From: Paenibacillaceae bacterium
GTDB lineage: Bacteria > Bacillota > Bacilli > Paenibacillales > YIM-B00363
Direction of reading: 5' to 3'
Assembly: GCA_018969805.1 (NCBI GenBank)
Contig: JAGWXQ010000081.1
Location: 1-7,008, forward strand
DNA length: 7,008 bases
Positions within the stretch are counted from its first letter, which is position 1; each line of letters opens with the position of its first letter. The notes below the pieces were generated by a model that saw nothing but the letters and a program-made list of their open reading frames with translations, was not told the DNA's origin and made no database searches. A program made the translations under genes and the position numbers. Shown one piece after another: positions 5,664 to 7,008 of the stretch.

Positions 5664-7008
5664 ATGATGCACAACGTGGCCGAGCGGTATGACGTGCTGT
5701 CTCCCATCGGTACGGGAGGCACGGCAGTCGTGTACAAGGCACTCGATAAAGTGCTCAATCGATTTGTAGCGATCAAGATGCTGCGCACAGAACACGCGCA
5801 CGATACTGATTTTCTCCAACGATTTCGTAAAGAAGCGCAATCGGTCGCAGCGATGCAGCATCCGCATATCGTCGCGGTGCACGATGTCGGGGAGCACAAA
5901 GGGCGGCCGTACATTGTCATGGAGTATGTCGATGGCGAGACGCTGCACGACCGCATTGAGCGCAGCGGTGCGCTTCCTATTGCGGAGGCGGTGGCGATTG
6001 CGCGGCGGGTTGCAGAAGCGCTGGTGTACGCACATGAGCGAGGCATTATTCATCGGGACATTAAGCCACACAACATTTTGCTTGGCACGCAAGGAGCAAT
6101 CAAGGTGACCGACTTTGGCATCGCACGCGATGTGTCGTCGGTGACGATTACGCAAGTCGGTGCGCTGATGGGTTCGGTGCACTACTTTTCGCCCGAGCAT
6201 GCGCGGGGGTATGCCGTCGGCAAACCTGCGGATGTGTACTCGCTTGGGGTCGTGCTGTACCAGATGATTACTGGAAAACTTCCGTTTCAAGGAGAAAGTC
6301 CGGTCGGGGTGGCTTTGATGCACTTGCAGCATCCACTCATTCCCCCGCGCACGCTCGTGCGCACGATACCGCAAAGCGTGGAAAACATCGTCATGCGTGC
6401 GTTGCGCAAATCGATCGATGAGCGGTATGCGTCGATATCCGATATGCTTGCCGACTTGCACGTGTGCTTATTGCCTTCGCGCATGGAGGAAACACCGTTG
6501 TCATGGACGGAAGACGACGATATGGTGACGCGTCAAGTGCCGGCACTCGCCATTCCACAGACGTGGGAGGAACCAAAAAAACAACGACGTCGCAAGGGAT
6601 GGGTCATCGTCGTGCTTGCGTTGTTTGTGGCGACGGCGGGAGTGTGGGCGGGATGGAGTGCGCTGAGCGGGACACCCAGTACGGTGCTCGTGCCGATCGT
6701 CCGAGGTTTGCCTATGGAACGTGCGATCGCAGAGCTGCAGCAAGCGGGACTTGTCGTTTCGATGCCGGTAACGATGGATTTTAGCCGCAAAGTTCCAGAA
6801 AATTATGTGATTTCTCAGACGCTCGCTGGCGAGCAAGCGAAGCGAGCTACCCCGATCGAGCTGACCGTTTCTAAAGGCATCCAACGCATTTCTGTACCGG
6901 ATTTTGTAGGTAAGTCGGAAGAAGAAGTGATCACACAACTGGACGCGCTCGGTGTCGCAACGGCGCGCATCGATTGGGTGCGGGAATACGACGGTGCGCC
7001 CAAAGGGC
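5664..7008 (+). CDS. prkC: PrkC, membrane Ser/Thr kinase with PASTA repeats (3' partial)
   Basis: The frame runs off the window after 448 codons. Residues 9 to about 270 form a Hanks-type kinase domain. It has the glycine loop I-G-T-G-G-T-A-V-V-Y (15-24), K38 in V-A-I-K, E57 in the alphaC region, the catalytic loop H-R-D-I-K-P-H-N (130-137) with D132, D-F-G (150-152), an activation loop with possible phosphosites T161 and T163, S-P-E (176-178), and D190 in D-V-Y-S-L-G. A linker with a basic run K-K-Q-R-R-R-K (305-311) precedes one transmembrane helix (about 312-334), so the kinase is inside and the C-terminus outside. PASTA repeat 1 spans about 340-406. Repeat 2 starts at 409 (S-V-P-D-F-V-G) and is cut by the window. 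Relatives have about three PASTA repeats that bind muropeptides or lipid II. They control germination, wall metabolism and dormancy exit. AGAGAGGG (5648-5655) is the ribosome binding site. An ATG at 5667 is an alternative start. rsgA usually follows. Confidence 0.95.
   Translation, partial: MMHNVAERYDVLSPIGTGGTAVVYKALDKVLNRFVAIKMLRTEHAHDTDFLQRFRKEAQSVAAMQHPHIVAVHDVGEHKGRPYIVMEYVDGETLHDRIERSGALPIAEAVAIARRVAEALVYAHERGIIHRDIKPHNILLGTQGAIKVTDFGIARDVSSVTITQVGALMGSVHYFSPEHARGYAVGKPADVYSLGVVLYQMITGKLPFQGESPVGVALMHLQHPLIPPRTLVRTIPQSVENIVMRALRKSIDERYASISDMLADLHVCLLPSRMEETPLSWTEDDDMVTRQVPALAIPQTWEEPKKQRRRKGWVIVVLALFVATAGVWAGWSALSGTPSTVLVPIVRGLPMERAIAELQQAGLVVSMPVTMDFSRKVPENYVISQTLAGEQAKRATPIELTVSKGIQRISVPDFVGKSEEEVITQLDALGVATARIDWVREYDGAPKG

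Noticed and set aside
5646..6461. 271-codon frame on the minus strand opposite prkC
   Set aside because: It overlaps an unmistakable kinase domain, is Arg/His-rich and has no recognisable features.
1..7008. CRISPR array, insertion sequence, transposase or prophage genes
   Set aside because: No regularly spaced repeats, terminal inverted repeats or transposase/integrase motifs were seen in any frame.

Overview
The window looks like part of a Bacillota (Firmicutes) chromosome. The best evidence is the gene order rlmN - prpC - prkC, which is the arrangement of Bacillus subtilis and its relatives, together with the Firmicute form of each protein: an MGSGEP-type RlmN, a small stand-alone PP2C phosphatase, and a membrane PASTA kinase. 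The three housekeeping genes are GC-rich and favour GCG, GTG and ATC codons. A moderately GC-rich bacillus, perhaps of the Alicyclobacillus kind, would fit, but the genus cannot be fixed from this sequence.

Layout: (1) bases 2-3106 carry the 3' part of a very large gene whose 5' end lies outside the window. Its product appears to be a secreted or surface protein with three related carbohydrate-binding-like beta-sandwich modules, an Ig-like module and two fibronectin type III domains. It holds 18 cysteines in the visible part, nearly all in close pairs. It ends at a strong intrinsic terminator. (2) Bases 3107-3358 hold a promoter right behind that terminator and a leader of about 190 nt with several hairpins. 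(3) rlmN (3359-4444) encodes the 23S rRNA A2503 / tRNA A37 C2-methyltransferase. (4) Bases 4445-4886 hold no convincing gene. They contain a possible structured RNA of about 135 nt ending in a terminator, then a second promoter built like the first, an inverted repeat around its expected start site, and a leader of about 215 nt. (5) prpC (4887-5660) and prkC (5664 to the window edge) follow with a 3-nt gap and form a phosphatase/kinase operon.

PrkC is a membrane Ser/Thr kinase whose external PASTA repeats sense cell-wall fragments in characterised relatives, and PrpC reverses its phosphorylation. RlmN works on the ribosome. The large upstream protein has no obvious functional link to them. 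It occupies the place where rsmB usually stands next to rlmN, so it is probably an accessory gene inserted in a conserved translation/signalling locus. Terminators and promoters split the block into three transcription units. The least explained items are the repeated CxxC modules of the large protein, the nested RNA fold after rlmN, and the matched terminator-promoter junctions.
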